64,000 nt of DNA from Longilinea sp964536805. GTDB lineage: Bacteria > Chloroflexota > Anaerolineae > Anaerolineales > Anaerolineaceae. A program made the translations under genes and the position numbers. The notes below the pieces were generated by a model. The model did no database searches and was not told where the DNA came from. It was given only the letters and a program-made list of their open reading frames with translations. Shown here piece after piece: positions 44,677 through 52,803 of this stretch (positions are counted from its first letter, which is position 1; each line of letters begins with the position of its first letter). The stretch is from the NCBI GenBank assembly GCA_964536805.1, contig CAZHYQ010000008.1, positions 62,001 through 126,000 of the forward strand. The letters are read 5' to 3'.

Positions 44677-46131
44677 CTAGGCCGTCAGTTCCTCCGCACG
44701 CAGACGCACCGCCGGGTCGCCAATCAGCACGTAACCCTCAGCATCGTTGCGCTCGATCCAGTTGGTGGCCAGCGCATCCTGATCAATCTTATCGCCCCAG
44801 CCGGCTTTTTCAAGCGTACTCGAGATGCCGGTGGACAGGGCGGCGTAGCGCTCGTTGAAATCCTTGAGGGCATAGCCCAGCGGCTGCCCGATCAAAATGC
44901 GGCCGATGGCGTTCTGAAAGGTCTGAATTTGCGGCCCGGACATGCCGGAAATAATCGATGTACCCCAGGCGCGTTCAACATGGCCGATGCAGGCCAGCGC
45001 TCCGCCGGCAGGATGGGTCAACCATTTCTTCGGCAAGGCTGCCAGGAAGGGCGCATCCGCGATGGCAGGCGGTTTTTGACCGGGCTCATGGATAAACAGA
45101 TCGCGATCGGGCGTCCCGCCGCCGTAACAGGCAAAGTGAAAAATCACCATACCGTGAACGTTGGCGTCATCCGGCACATCCGCCGCGGTGAAATACTGGC
45201 TGGCGTTTATGTTGCCAAAACCATTCCAATCCTGACACAGCAGTGCTCCCTGCGAACTATGTTGGTCAGGGTGTCCGCGCGGAAAGCCCATACCGTGGCT
45301 GGCGCTGAACAAAAAAGCCGCTGGTTTGCTGCCCTTGGCGGACCGAATGATATCCAGCAGTCCGGCCTTGGTGGCCTGCGGCCCGATCAATTTGCGCATC
45401 GGGTAGCCCCACTGCTCCGCCACGCCGGGTTGGGCAGGTTCATTGCCCGCCGCGGGGATGCCGTCCGCCAGCGGGCTCACCAGGTGGTCGGCGCTCATCT
45501 GGGTGGCCGCGTCAAAGGGATGGCGCGTGCCGAAGAAGACTGCCTCCTTGCGGTTTGGCAGCGCCGCGGAGGTTTCGTAATCGATCACGCTGGCCGCGTA
45601 GGCGGTGTATTCAGCCGCCGAATCAAAGTGCAGCCGCCCCACCCCGTATTCCACATCCAGCAGTTGGCCGAAGGCCAACGGCATGCGGGCAGGGTCGCCC
45701 ACCAGCAGCAGGTAGTAGGGCACTTTGGTTGGCTGCACGCTGCCAGGGGCAACCCCGTAGCCGTCCAGCCACTCCTGCCACTCCTGGCCGGCGCGGTACT
45801 CCAGCACCTTGACCATGGTATCGTTTCCAGCCTGCTTGCGCCGGTGCTCGATCAAGGGCTGTAAGGCGGCAATGACCGCCGGATCTTCGTCCTTGAGGAA
45901 GACGATGCCCCATCCGGCTTTGGTCACGTCCGCCGGGTCGACGCCCAACGGCAGCCCCAGGTGGGGCGTGCTGATTTTATGCCACACGCCCGAAAGCCAG
46001 CTCAGCAGGTTCTTTTCAGGCTTTTCACCGCCCGCCAGCGCAGCCACCTCGGCTAATTTCATCGGCGGCAGTAAATACTGCCCGGTGACCCCATCGATAC
46101 CATTCATGTAGATCAATTTATCATCTGGCAT
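44677..46131 (-). CDS. Gingipain (C25)-like cysteine peptidase, no signal peptide
   Basis: A 484-residue protein with the clan CD dyad expected of C25/caspase-like peptidases: His279 in FLFSASHGMGF and Cys335 in IFHFACYGGGTPDRD, each at the end of a hydrophobic strand. YYLLLVGDPARMP (139-151) and the C-terminal GYVLIGDPAVRLR (466-478) recall the C25 fold, where LVGD and LLGDPAL flank the catalytic domain. No signal peptide, transmembrane helix or propeptide is visible, unlike secreted gingipains, so it is probably cytoplasmic. I chose the ATG at 46131 (GAGGA six bases upstream); an ATG at 46137 abuts that site. It is the last gene of the CHAT operon. Confidence 0.82.
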   Translation of the reverse strand: MPDDKLIYMNGIDGVTGQYLLPPMKLAEVAALAGGEKPEKNLLSWLSGVWHKISTPHLGLPLGVDPADVTKAGWGIVFLKDEDPAVIAALQPLIEHRRKQAGNDTMVKVLEYRAGQEWQEWLDGYGVAPGSVQPTKVPYYLLLVGDPARMPLAFGQLLDVEYGVGRLHFDSAAEYTAYAASVIDYETSAALPNRKEAVFFGTRHPFDAATQMSADHLVSPLADGIPAAGNEPAQPGVAEQWGYPMRKLIGPQATKAGLLDIIRSAKGSKPAAFLFSASHGMGFPRGHPDQHSSQGALLCQDWNGFGNINASQYFTAADVPDDANVHGMVIFHFACYGGGTPDRDLFIHEPGQKPPAIADAPFLAALPKKWLTHPAGGALACIGHVERAWGTSIISGMSGPQIQTFQNAIGRILIGQPLGYALKDFNERYAALSTGISSTLEKAGWGDKIDQDALATNWIERNDAEGYVLIGDPAVRLRAEELTA

Positions 46132-46143
46132 TTTCATTCCTCG

Positions 46144-47481
46144 CTAATTATTGGCAAAAGCATCGCCGGATGTATCCAGCAGGATGAAGGGGAAATTCGC
46201 GCCCGGATCGGAGCCCTCGCGGAAGGCTTTAAAGCTCTCGTCGCCGACAGTATAGACCTCGGTTTGAATCTTTAGATCAGACAGTGCTGACGCCAGACTG
46301 AAGGCAAACTGGTTGGCATTAAAATCCGTTTCCCGGCTGACAATATTGATGATTTGATTGTCACTCTGGTAGTAGCCAGCTTCGGTGAGCAGTTTGATGG
46401 CCTCGTCACGGTTGGTCGCAAGACCGCGGGCATCTGCTATGTCGTATTCGGAACTGAGCAGGCGCGGCGTGATGTTGAATTCAAACCAGTTGTCGCGCAT
46501 CAGGCTGCCCCAGTCCACCCCGGTGATCACGGCGCGCTGGATGCGGGAATCAGTCCACAGCGGTCCGGTGAAATAGGCACTCACCTGGCCAGTCTGCGGC
46601 GCCAGGAAATCGGGAAATACAAGGTCTTCAGACCCCGCTCTTTGCCGGGCGGCTTCCATCCAGATATCCAGGTTGGGGTACTTATCAATCAACTCCGGGC
46701 GCAGCGCCTGCCAGACTTCCATGGGCTGCGCCTCGCGCCCGGTAACTCCGTTGATCACCGGCGCCTCCGCACCTGGCGCTGAGAACCACAGGTTGCCGGC
46801 TTCCAATCGGGCGCCGGGGGTCCATTGCCCCGAACTCACATTGATCGCGCCGCTGACATTGACCGCGCCTTCATAGACCTGGATAATGCTGAGATGATCA
46901 TCCGGCAGGTAGATCACCGCGAACCAGGTACCGGAAGTCCTGGTGGTGGAACTGGGCGTCTGGATATCGACCTGGCTGGCGCACTGGTTGAGCACCCCGG
47001 TCATGCCGCCCGCGCTGCACACCGCCAGGCCGCTGGCGGCATCCTCGCGGCGGCAGGCCGAGCGCTGCAGGGTAACATCCTGGAAAACGAACAGCTTCAG
47101 GCAGCCCTGAATCAAGACTTCGGCTTCGCCCTGTGCGCTGGTGGTCACCATCCCACCAGGACCCAGCCCGACGGTCAGATCGTTGGTCAATTCTGGCAGC
47201 GGCTGTTTATTGCCCGCGAACACGGCCGCCGAAAGCCGCCGCACCTGCGAATCGGGTGTGACCACCGCCACCTGGGTCGGCTTGACCGGTGTATCGGTAG
47301 GCTGCGGAATTTGGGTCGGCTGGTCAGTGGCTGGAGCTCCTGTACCGGCTGGCGTTGCCGTGGCGAGCACCTGATCGGTTGGAGATTGGGTGGCGGGGGC
47401 AGTACTGCAGCCTTGCAGCACCAACAGGAACACCGCCAACAACCATAACGTTTTACCGTGTATTTTAAAATTCAATCTCAT
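46144..47481 (-). CDS. Lipoprotein: FecR-like region plus solute-binding C-terminal fragment
   Basis: A 445-residue lipoprotein with signal peptide LLAVFLLVLQGC (Cys25), a Thr/Pro/Gln linker (28-72), a FecR-like beta region (about 75-220: GGMVTTSAQGEAEVLIQGC, LSIIQVYEGAVNV) and a C-terminal domain (about 300-445). The C-terminal part looks like the second lobe of SBP_bac_5 oligopeptide-binding proteins (SRIQRAVITGVDWGSLMRD, NRDEAIKLLTEAGYY, LKIQTEVYTVG) but lacks the first lobe. Four cysteines at about 126-168 are conserved with the next lipoprotein. It probably sits outside the membrane as a sensor or scaffold for the CHAT system. Confidence 0.72.
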   Translation of the reverse strand: MRLNFKIHGKTLWLLAVFLLVLQGCSTAPATQSPTDQVLATATPAGTGAPATDQPTQIPQPTDTPVKPTQVAVVTPDSQVRRLSAAVFAGNKQPLPELTNDLTVGLGPGGMVTTSAQGEAEVLIQGCLKLFVFQDVTLQRSACRREDAASGLAVCSAGGMTGVLNQCASQVDIQTPSSTTRTSGTWFAVIYLPDDHLSIIQVYEGAVNVSGAINVSSGQWTPGARLEAGNLWFSAPGAEAPVINGVTGREAQPMEVWQALRPELIDKYPNLDIWMEAARQRAGSEDLVFPDFLAPQTGQVSAYFTGPLWTDSRIQRAVITGVDWGSLMRDNWFEFNITPRLLSSEYDIADARGLATNRDEAIKLLTEAGYYQSDNQIINIVSRETDFNANQFAFSLASALSDLKIQTEVYTVGDESFKAFREGSDPGANFPFILLDTSGDAFANN

Positions 47482-47542
47482 TGGATATTCCTCTTAACAA
47501 TAACAATCGGTACCCATAAAATCCGGCTGGCACGGCCTGTGG

Positions 47543-48772
47543 TCAGTTGCCGCTAAATGCCTCGCCGCCAGTATCCACCCAGATATACGGCGTATCGGTA
47601 TCTGGATTGAGGGTCAAGTAATCCGCGATCCTGCCAAACTCGCGTCCCGAGGCAATGGCAAGCTCGGTGTTGATATCGAGATCCAGCAAGGCTGTATGCA
47701 ATGCCTTGGCAAACAGAACCGCATTTGAATTCTCTTCCCGCGCGGTAATGGTGATGGTCGGTGCACTCCGGTAGAATCCGGTTCCATACAATAATTTGAG
47801 CGCCGCATCGCGGTTATATTCCAGTTTGCGTGCATCCAGAATGTAGGTATCTTTCGGGAACAAAAGGCTGGGAAAGACATTGAATTGCGGCCAGTTATTC
47901 TCCACCAGACTCTTCCAATCCACGCCAATTTCAAAGGCACGTTGAACGCGCTCGTCAGCCCAAAATTTCCCGACGAAACGCGAGTTCATCTCTCCCAACT
48001 TCATCGTTATAACCGCAGGGAAGGGTAACCCCTGTTCTCCGGCTGTTTGGCGGATGGCGCCCATCCACAAATCCAGGTCAGGGTAACGCTCAATCAGTCC
48101 TGCCCGCAGTGCTGGCCAGTCATCCAGCGGCAGCACCTGGCGCCCCGCAATGCCGTTGATCACTGGCGGTTCGCTGCCGGGAGCGTTGAACCATAATCCT
48201 GGCCCGTCAAGCTGCTGCGGCTCTGGCGACCATTCCTTGCCCGCGGGGTCGGTTGCTGCACGGACATTCACCTTACCATCGTAGAGCTGCACGATGCTCA
48301 ACTGCTCCTCGGGCAGGTAGATCACCGAAAACCAGGTGCCGTTGGTGGTGGCGGATGCACTGGGGGTTTGGATGTCGATCATGCTAGTACAGTTGTTGAG
48401 CACGCCGGTCATGCCGGCGCTGCTGCAGGCCGCCAGGCCGCTTATCGCGTCGCTGCGCCGGCAGGCGGATCGCTGCAAGCTTCCATTCTGAAAGACGAAT
48501 AACGTCAAACAATCTTGAATTTTCACTTCGGCTTCGCCCTGGGCGTTGGTTGTCACCAGGCCACCTGCGGAAAGCGAGACCGAATTGTTATTCGTCAATT
48601 CAGGCAACGGCTGGCTATCTCCGGCAAACACCGCCACGCTCAACCGCCGTACCTGAGCATCGGGTTTGATCACGGCCACACCGGTCGACTGCGGCCCGCA
48701 CCCCTGCATCAAAACCATCACCACCAGCACTGCCCCAAGGACAGCCCGGCGAAACAACGACCTGGTTTTCAT
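47543..48772 (-). CDS. Paralogous FecR-like/solute-binding lipoprotein
   Basis: A 409-residue paralogue of the preceding protein, without the long linker. Signal peptide AVLVVMVLMQGC (Cys25). Shared blocks are VRRLSVAVFAGDSQPLPELT, GLVTTNAQGEAEV, MTGVLNNC, IDIQTPSASATTNGTWFSVI, LSIVQLYDGKVNV and a final TPYIWVDTGGEAFSGN, against FPFILLDTSGDAFANN in the paralogue. The C-terminal part contains the SBP-like VQRAFEIGVDWKSLVENNW. The two genes are tandem duplicates separated by 61 bp, and each lies in the same operon between the CHAT protein and the C25-like peptidase. Confidence 0.72.
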   Translation of the reverse strand: MKTRSLFRRAVLGAVLVVMVLMQGCGPQSTGVAVIKPDAQVRRLSVAVFAGDSQPLPELTNNNSVSLSAGGLVTTNAQGEAEVKIQDCLTLFVFQNGSLQRSACRRSDAISGLAACSSAGMTGVLNNCTSMIDIQTPSASATTNGTWFSVIYLPEEQLSIVQLYDGKVNVRAATDPAGKEWSPEPQQLDGPGLWFNAPGSEPPVINGIAGRQVLPLDDWPALRAGLIERYPDLDLWMGAIRQTAGEQGLPFPAVITMKLGEMNSRFVGKFWADERVQRAFEIGVDWKSLVENNWPQFNVFPSLLFPKDTYILDARKLEYNRDAALKLLYGTGFYRSAPTITITAREENSNAVLFAKALHTALLDLDINTELAIASGREFGRIADYLTLNPDTDTPYIWVDTGGEAFSGN

Positions 48773-48788
48773 CCGCTATCCATCCCGG

Positions 48789-51700
48789 TTAATTGCCGGC
48801 CTGGTCAAGGAATGCCTGCCAGCGCGCCTGCCAGCGCGCCGCCAGGCCGCGTCCAAGCCCACCGCCCAACGCCAGCACCAATCCAGCCAAGCCGGCTTCG
48901 ATCAATGCCAGCACTCCTGACCAGTTGGCATTGGTTTGCAGCCAGTTCTGCCAGGCTGCCCAGCTGAAATATTCGAACTCCACCTTGAAATAGCCCGCCG
49001 ATAGCGAAATGGAAATCCCGCTGCCCAGTGCCGGCCTGGCCACAAAAAGCCACTGCACCAATATGAAAACCAGCGCCGCCAGCAACCCGCCGGCCAACCA
49101 GCCCCACCGCTTGCGGCCGATCAGTAAATACGCCGCGCTGAGCCCCAGCCCGGCGGCAAATCCCAGCGGAATCACCAACGGGGCGCGTGCCAGCGATAGA
49201 CCGTTCAACACAGCCACCAGCATGTTTGCCAGGCCAAAACCCAGCGTGCCCAGGGCCAGTTCCAGCGGCCAGTGGCGCTTTTCGGTCGCATCCAACAGTA
49301 ACGGCGCTGCCAGCGCCATGCCCAGCGAGGTCATCCCCGCCAGAATCAGCCCCCAGTAGGAAAACAAGGCAAAGAAAATGGCGCCGATATGCGATTGTGC
49401 CAGCGAGCCAACCAGCAGGCGTTCCAGCCCCAGCATCAACCCTGCGCCAATCCCTCCGCCTAATGCCATCCACAGGATGCGGTTTCGGTCGCGGAAGATG
49501 CGCCGCCCGCCGCACCAGAAATAAATGCCCAGGCGTTGACCGGCCGGACGGGTTTGCGTCTCTGGCGGGTTTTGACCGGCGTCGGCCAATACGCCGAACA
49601 GTTCCGAGCGCCGCGCAAAACGCTGTGCGCCGGATTTTATATCATCCAGCGCATTTTCCAGCCGGCCGTAGACCTCCCGCAAACCAGGCGGCAACGCTGC
49701 CAAAGCCAGCACAGCCGTGCGGCGGTCGATGGCTTCGCGGGAATTGACGGCGGAATTGGTCAGGCCGCCATAACCCGGATCGTTTTGACTCACGGCAGGC
49801 AAGGCAGGGTCGGTCATGCCCAGCAGGCGCGCGGCTGTTTCGCGGGCAACGCTGCTGGCAGGTCCATCCGATCCGGCAATGTCGATGCGCTCCAGCGCAC
49901 GCAGCAGCCCCGACTCCGGCTCGGCAGTGCGCAGGCGCTGCAGCCACAGGTCGGGTGGTTCGTCGCGCAATACCGCCGACCGCAGCAAAAGCAGCAGCTT
50001 GACCGGCTTGGGGTCCAGGTGTTGGCCCGATTCAGCCAGGATGCGCAGCTGCTGGCGCGTGGCCAGGGCCTCATCCGCGTGTTTGCTTCCGCCCGCCGCC
50101 GTCTGCCGTGCCAGCCACAAGCGCCAGGCACGTTCCAGTTCATCGCCAGCGTTATAAATTTGTTCGGTCTTGTCGCCGCCCATGCGCAGCGCTTCATCGG
50201 CAACCATCTGGTTGGCAAAGGCATAAACATAACCGCCCTTGGCCAGTTTGCGCGCCAGCAGTTCAGCCTTCACCATCTGGTCCAGCAGCGGCTGGATCGC
50301 CTCAACGGCGGCAGTCTGCCGGGAGGGCAACACAGCCCGTGCCACCACCTGTTCAGGCGCCACCCAGCGTTCCATATCTGGCACAGCCATCGCCATCAAA
50401 ATCTGGCTGGCCAGTTCGGTTTGACCGGCAAAGCGCGTCTGCAGCTCCTCTTCCATGTAGCGCACCAGAATGCCGTCCGCGCCGCCCGCTTCCTTGACAT
50501 ACAATGTCTCGTCGATCAGCGGCGGACGCCGGTCGCGCGCTTTTTGGTAGAGCCACGAACAGGCTATCTGCAGTTGGCCGGGGTCCACCCAGCCTTTCTT
50601 TGCCAGGCCGTCCGGGTCAAGGTATAACTCGCTGAGGTCCGGCACGATTTGTTCGCGAGCCAGCGCCGGGTTGAGCGTCACCGGCCAACCCAGTACATCC
50701 AGCGGATCAACAATGGCTGAGACCGCATCCTCAATTTGCAGCGGCTGCAGCTCGATCCAGGGGCCGCTCCGTTTTAATAATAGCGGTTGGAAATGCGCCA
50801 GTTCGGGAAGCGCATCCTCATGGATCAGGATGACCAGTTTTAAACGCACCCCCAGAACCTGCAGGCTGTCCTCCAACACGGCCATCAGTTTCTGTTGTTC
50901 AGCGACCGCCAAAACGCAGGCCTGCTCGAATTGGTCCAGGGCCAGCACCAGGGTTGGAAAGCGGGCCGGGTTGACCGCGCGCAGTACCTCAGAAAGCGGC
51001 GCGTCGCCGGGCACGCGCAAAAACATCGGCTTTCCGTCCACCTCCAGCCCTTTGCGGAATTCGCTGGCCAGGTCCGAATAATCGGCTATGCGCACAACCA
51101 GTGAACTGTCTGCCTCGAGCGCCGGGCGAATGCCAGCCTCGAGCAGCGAGGTCAGCCCCACCCCTTCGGTGCCGTAAACCACCGTGGCAGTGGAATTGCG
51201 AATGCTTTGCAGGGTTTCGGCAATCTTGCCAGCCCGCCCTTTGAAAAGGTCGGCATCCATGCGCTGGTAGGGACTGAGAAATTTATACGGCAGGCGTTGG
51301 GCAGGCTGGAAACGCAATTGCGGGTTGAACAGAATTCCATCGGTCAGGTACATATAGAGGGCGGGCACAGCCCATTGGAGGTAGTCATGGTCCAGTAACC
51401 CGCCGCGCGCGCGGTTGACCGCCAGGTCCACGCTGCCCGTTTCAAGCAGGTTTTCGTAAAACGCGGCACCAAATTGCCGGGCGACCTCTTTTTCGACCTT
51501 TTCCTGCATGCACACCACTGCCGGGCAGCCCGCCTGCACAAATTGAGGTCCGACTCCAGTAAAGGCATCATTGCTCGATTGCTGCCCGCTCTCGCACGCG
51601 CTCAGGAAAATCAATTGCGGCAGGTGGGAACCTGCCGAAAACAGGTGAATGAGTTCCGCCGCGCTCACGCCGGCCGGGCCGAGGCTGCCGTCATCATAGG

Positions 51701-52406
51701 TTTTTGCCAGAATCAGGTACCCGGTCTGCTCCTGAGGCCGCCATTCGCCGTGTCCGATGTAGTGCAGCACGTCGAATCCAGCCCCCTGCGTCAGCCGGTC
51801 GGCAATTTGCTGCGCGCTGAGCGCGCCGCTGATGACATCCACCGCCACCTCGGAGGGAAAATTCGAAAAGACCTGCTGAACCGCCTGTTCTTCGACTTGC
51901 GGATTGACATACAGGTCGCTTCCCTGGGGGAATGGACTGGAAATGGCCACCAGGATTTTCAATGGCCCGGCAGGCAGCGGCAGGCCCCAGGGTTGCCCGG
52001 CTTGCAGATAACGAGAGAGGAAGATCCGCGGCGAAGCCGCCAGGGGCAGCCACTGGTTGCCATGGGGGTAATATAACCGCTCCCATGGCAGGCGGTGCAG
52101 CGCCGGCAGGGATGGATCAAAATTCAGTGTCAGGCGCAGTCCGCGTTCGCCCGATGCCTGCAGCGCAGAGATGACCTGATTGGACAGGTTGCCCGGAAAC
52201 AGAGCCTGAAAAAGCGCCTGGCCGGTTGCCTGTGGAGAGGTGCTCCAACCGCTCTGCAGCGCAGCAATCTGCGCCGTCAATCCGTCCAGGTCGAGCTGGC
52301 CGCTGTCGCCGCTGCCGTCCGGCAACACTAGCCGAATCCGGCAGGGTTGGCCAGCACCCTGCGATAAGACCTCTGCCGCGACCGGATCCGGTGAAAAACC
52401 AGGCAT
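48789..52406 (-). CDS. Membrane-anchored CHAT protease-STAND NTPase
   Basis: A 1205-residue protein. Residues about 95-365 form a CHAT (caspase-like) domain with His219 (LHYIGHGEW) and Cys271 (LSACESGQQ) as the dyad. A STAND-type NTPase follows (about 375-600): the P-loop is VVYGTEGVGLTSLL, where the lysine of GxxxxGK(S/T) is replaced by leucine, while Walker B LVLALDQFEQA is intact. A helical region (about 600-940) leads to seven or so hydrophobic helices (about 965-1195). Such proteins are considered protease effectors of regulated cell death or immune-like systems. The start is the ATG at 52406; a TTG at 52442 in the same frame overlaps the small membrane-protein gene. Confidence 0.85.
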   Translation of the reverse strand: MPGFSPDPVAAEVLSQGAGQPCRIRLVLPDGSGDSGQLDLDGLTAQIAALQSGWSTSPQATGQALFQALFPGNLSNQVISALQASGERGLRLTLNFDPSLPALHRLPWERLYYPHGNQWLPLAASPRIFLSRYLQAGQPWGLPLPAGPLKILVAISSPFPQGSDLYVNPQVEEQAVQQVFSNFPSEVAVDVISGALSAQQIADRLTQGAGFDVLHYIGHGEWRPQEQTGYLILAKTYDDGSLGPAGVSAAELIHLFSAGSHLPQLIFLSACESGQQSSNDAFTGVGPQFVQAGCPAVVCMQEKVEKEVARQFGAAFYENLLETGSVDLAVNRARGGLLDHDYLQWAVPALYMYLTDGILFNPQLRFQPAQRLPYKFLSPYQRMDADLFKGRAGKIAETLQSIRNSTATVVYGTEGVGLTSLLEAGIRPALEADSSLVVRIADYSDLASEFRKGLEVDGKPMFLRVPGDAPLSEVLRAVNPARFPTLVLALDQFEQACVLAVAEQQKLMAVLEDSLQVLGVRLKLVILIHEDALPELAHFQPLLLKRSGPWIELQPLQIEDAVSAIVDPLDVLGWPVTLNPALAREQIVPDLSELYLDPDGLAKKGWVDPGQLQIACSWLYQKARDRRPPLIDETLYVKEAGGADGILVRYMEEELQTRFAGQTELASQILMAMAVPDMERWVAPEQVVARAVLPSRQTAAVEAIQPLLDQMVKAELLARKLAKGGYVYAFANQMVADEALRMGGDKTEQIYNAGDELERAWRLWLARQTAAGGSKHADEALATRQQLRILAESGQHLDPKPVKLLLLLRSAVLRDEPPDLWLQRLRTAEPESGLLRALERIDIAGSDGPASSVARETAARLLGMTDPALPAVSQNDPGYGGLTNSAVNSREAIDRRTAVLALAALPPGLREVYGRLENALDDIKSGAQRFARRSELFGVLADAGQNPPETQTRPAGQRLGIYFWCGGRRIFRDRNRILWMALGGGIGAGLMLGLERLLVGSLAQSHIGAIFFALFSYWGLILAGMTSLGMALAAPLLLDATEKRHWPLELALGTLGFGLANMLVAVLNGLSLARAPLVIPLGFAAGLGLSAAYLLIGRKRWGWLAGGLLAALVFILVQWLFVARPALGSGISISLSAGYFKVEFEYFSWAAWQNWLQTNANWSGVLALIEAGLAGLVLALGGGLGRGLAARWQARWQAFLDQAGN

Positions 52407-52428
52407 GTTCAAGCCGCCAGTTTGCGGC

Positions 52429-52770
52429 TCACCGCCCGGCAATGAAGTTGATCAGGGTCGGTTTGGGCCTATCCTGCGGCGAAAAAGACACGCCGCCAGC
52501 CTTGGGCGGTTGAATGGGCACCACCGAAGCAAAGCCCTTGAGGATCAAGGGCGCGGTCACGCCAACGTTGATCGCCAGCCAGGGGTTGTCTGCCTTGACG
52601 CCTTGAATCAGCACCAGCCCGCCGCCTGCCAGGATCATCAAAACGGTCACCACCCAGTAAAACGGGCTGCGCAGGTAAGCCGGCAGGTTCGGCGATTCGC
52701 GCATGGAATACCATTTGAGTAATTCACCCAGCAAGCCGCCGATCGCGCCCAACAAAAAGCTCATGGCCAT
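52429..52770 (-). CDS. Small two-helix membrane protein of the CHAT operon
   Basis: A 113-residue protein with two predicted membrane helices, MSFLLGAIGGLLGELLKWY and YWVVTVLMILAGGGLVLIQG, a connecting basic loop, and a C-terminal tail rich in Pro/Lys (VPIQPPKAGG...). AGGAGG six bases before the ATG supports translation. It lies between the hydrolase gene and the CHAT gene, so it may be the membrane partner, chaperone or lipid-facing activator of the CHAT protein. I do not recognise a family. Confidence 0.75.
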   Translation of the reverse strand: MAMSFLLGAIGGLLGELLKWYSMRESPNLPAYLRSPFYWVVTVLMILAGGGLVLIQGVKADNPWLAINVGVTAPLILKGFASVVPIQPPKAGGVSFSPQDRPKPTLINFIAGR

Positions 52771-52803
52771 GGTTTTCCTCCTGATTGCATTTGAAATGAA
52801 TGA

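Noticed and set aside
49536..50627. Plus-strand 363-codon open frame within the CHAT gene
   Set aside because: Antisense to the helical region of the CHAT protein, high Gln/Arg/His content and no ribosome site or family signal.
48789..52442. TTG start at 52442 for the CHAT gene
   Set aside because: It would overlap the end of the small membrane-protein gene by 14 bp and adds 12 residues of low complexity; the ATG at 52406 is 22 bp after that stop.
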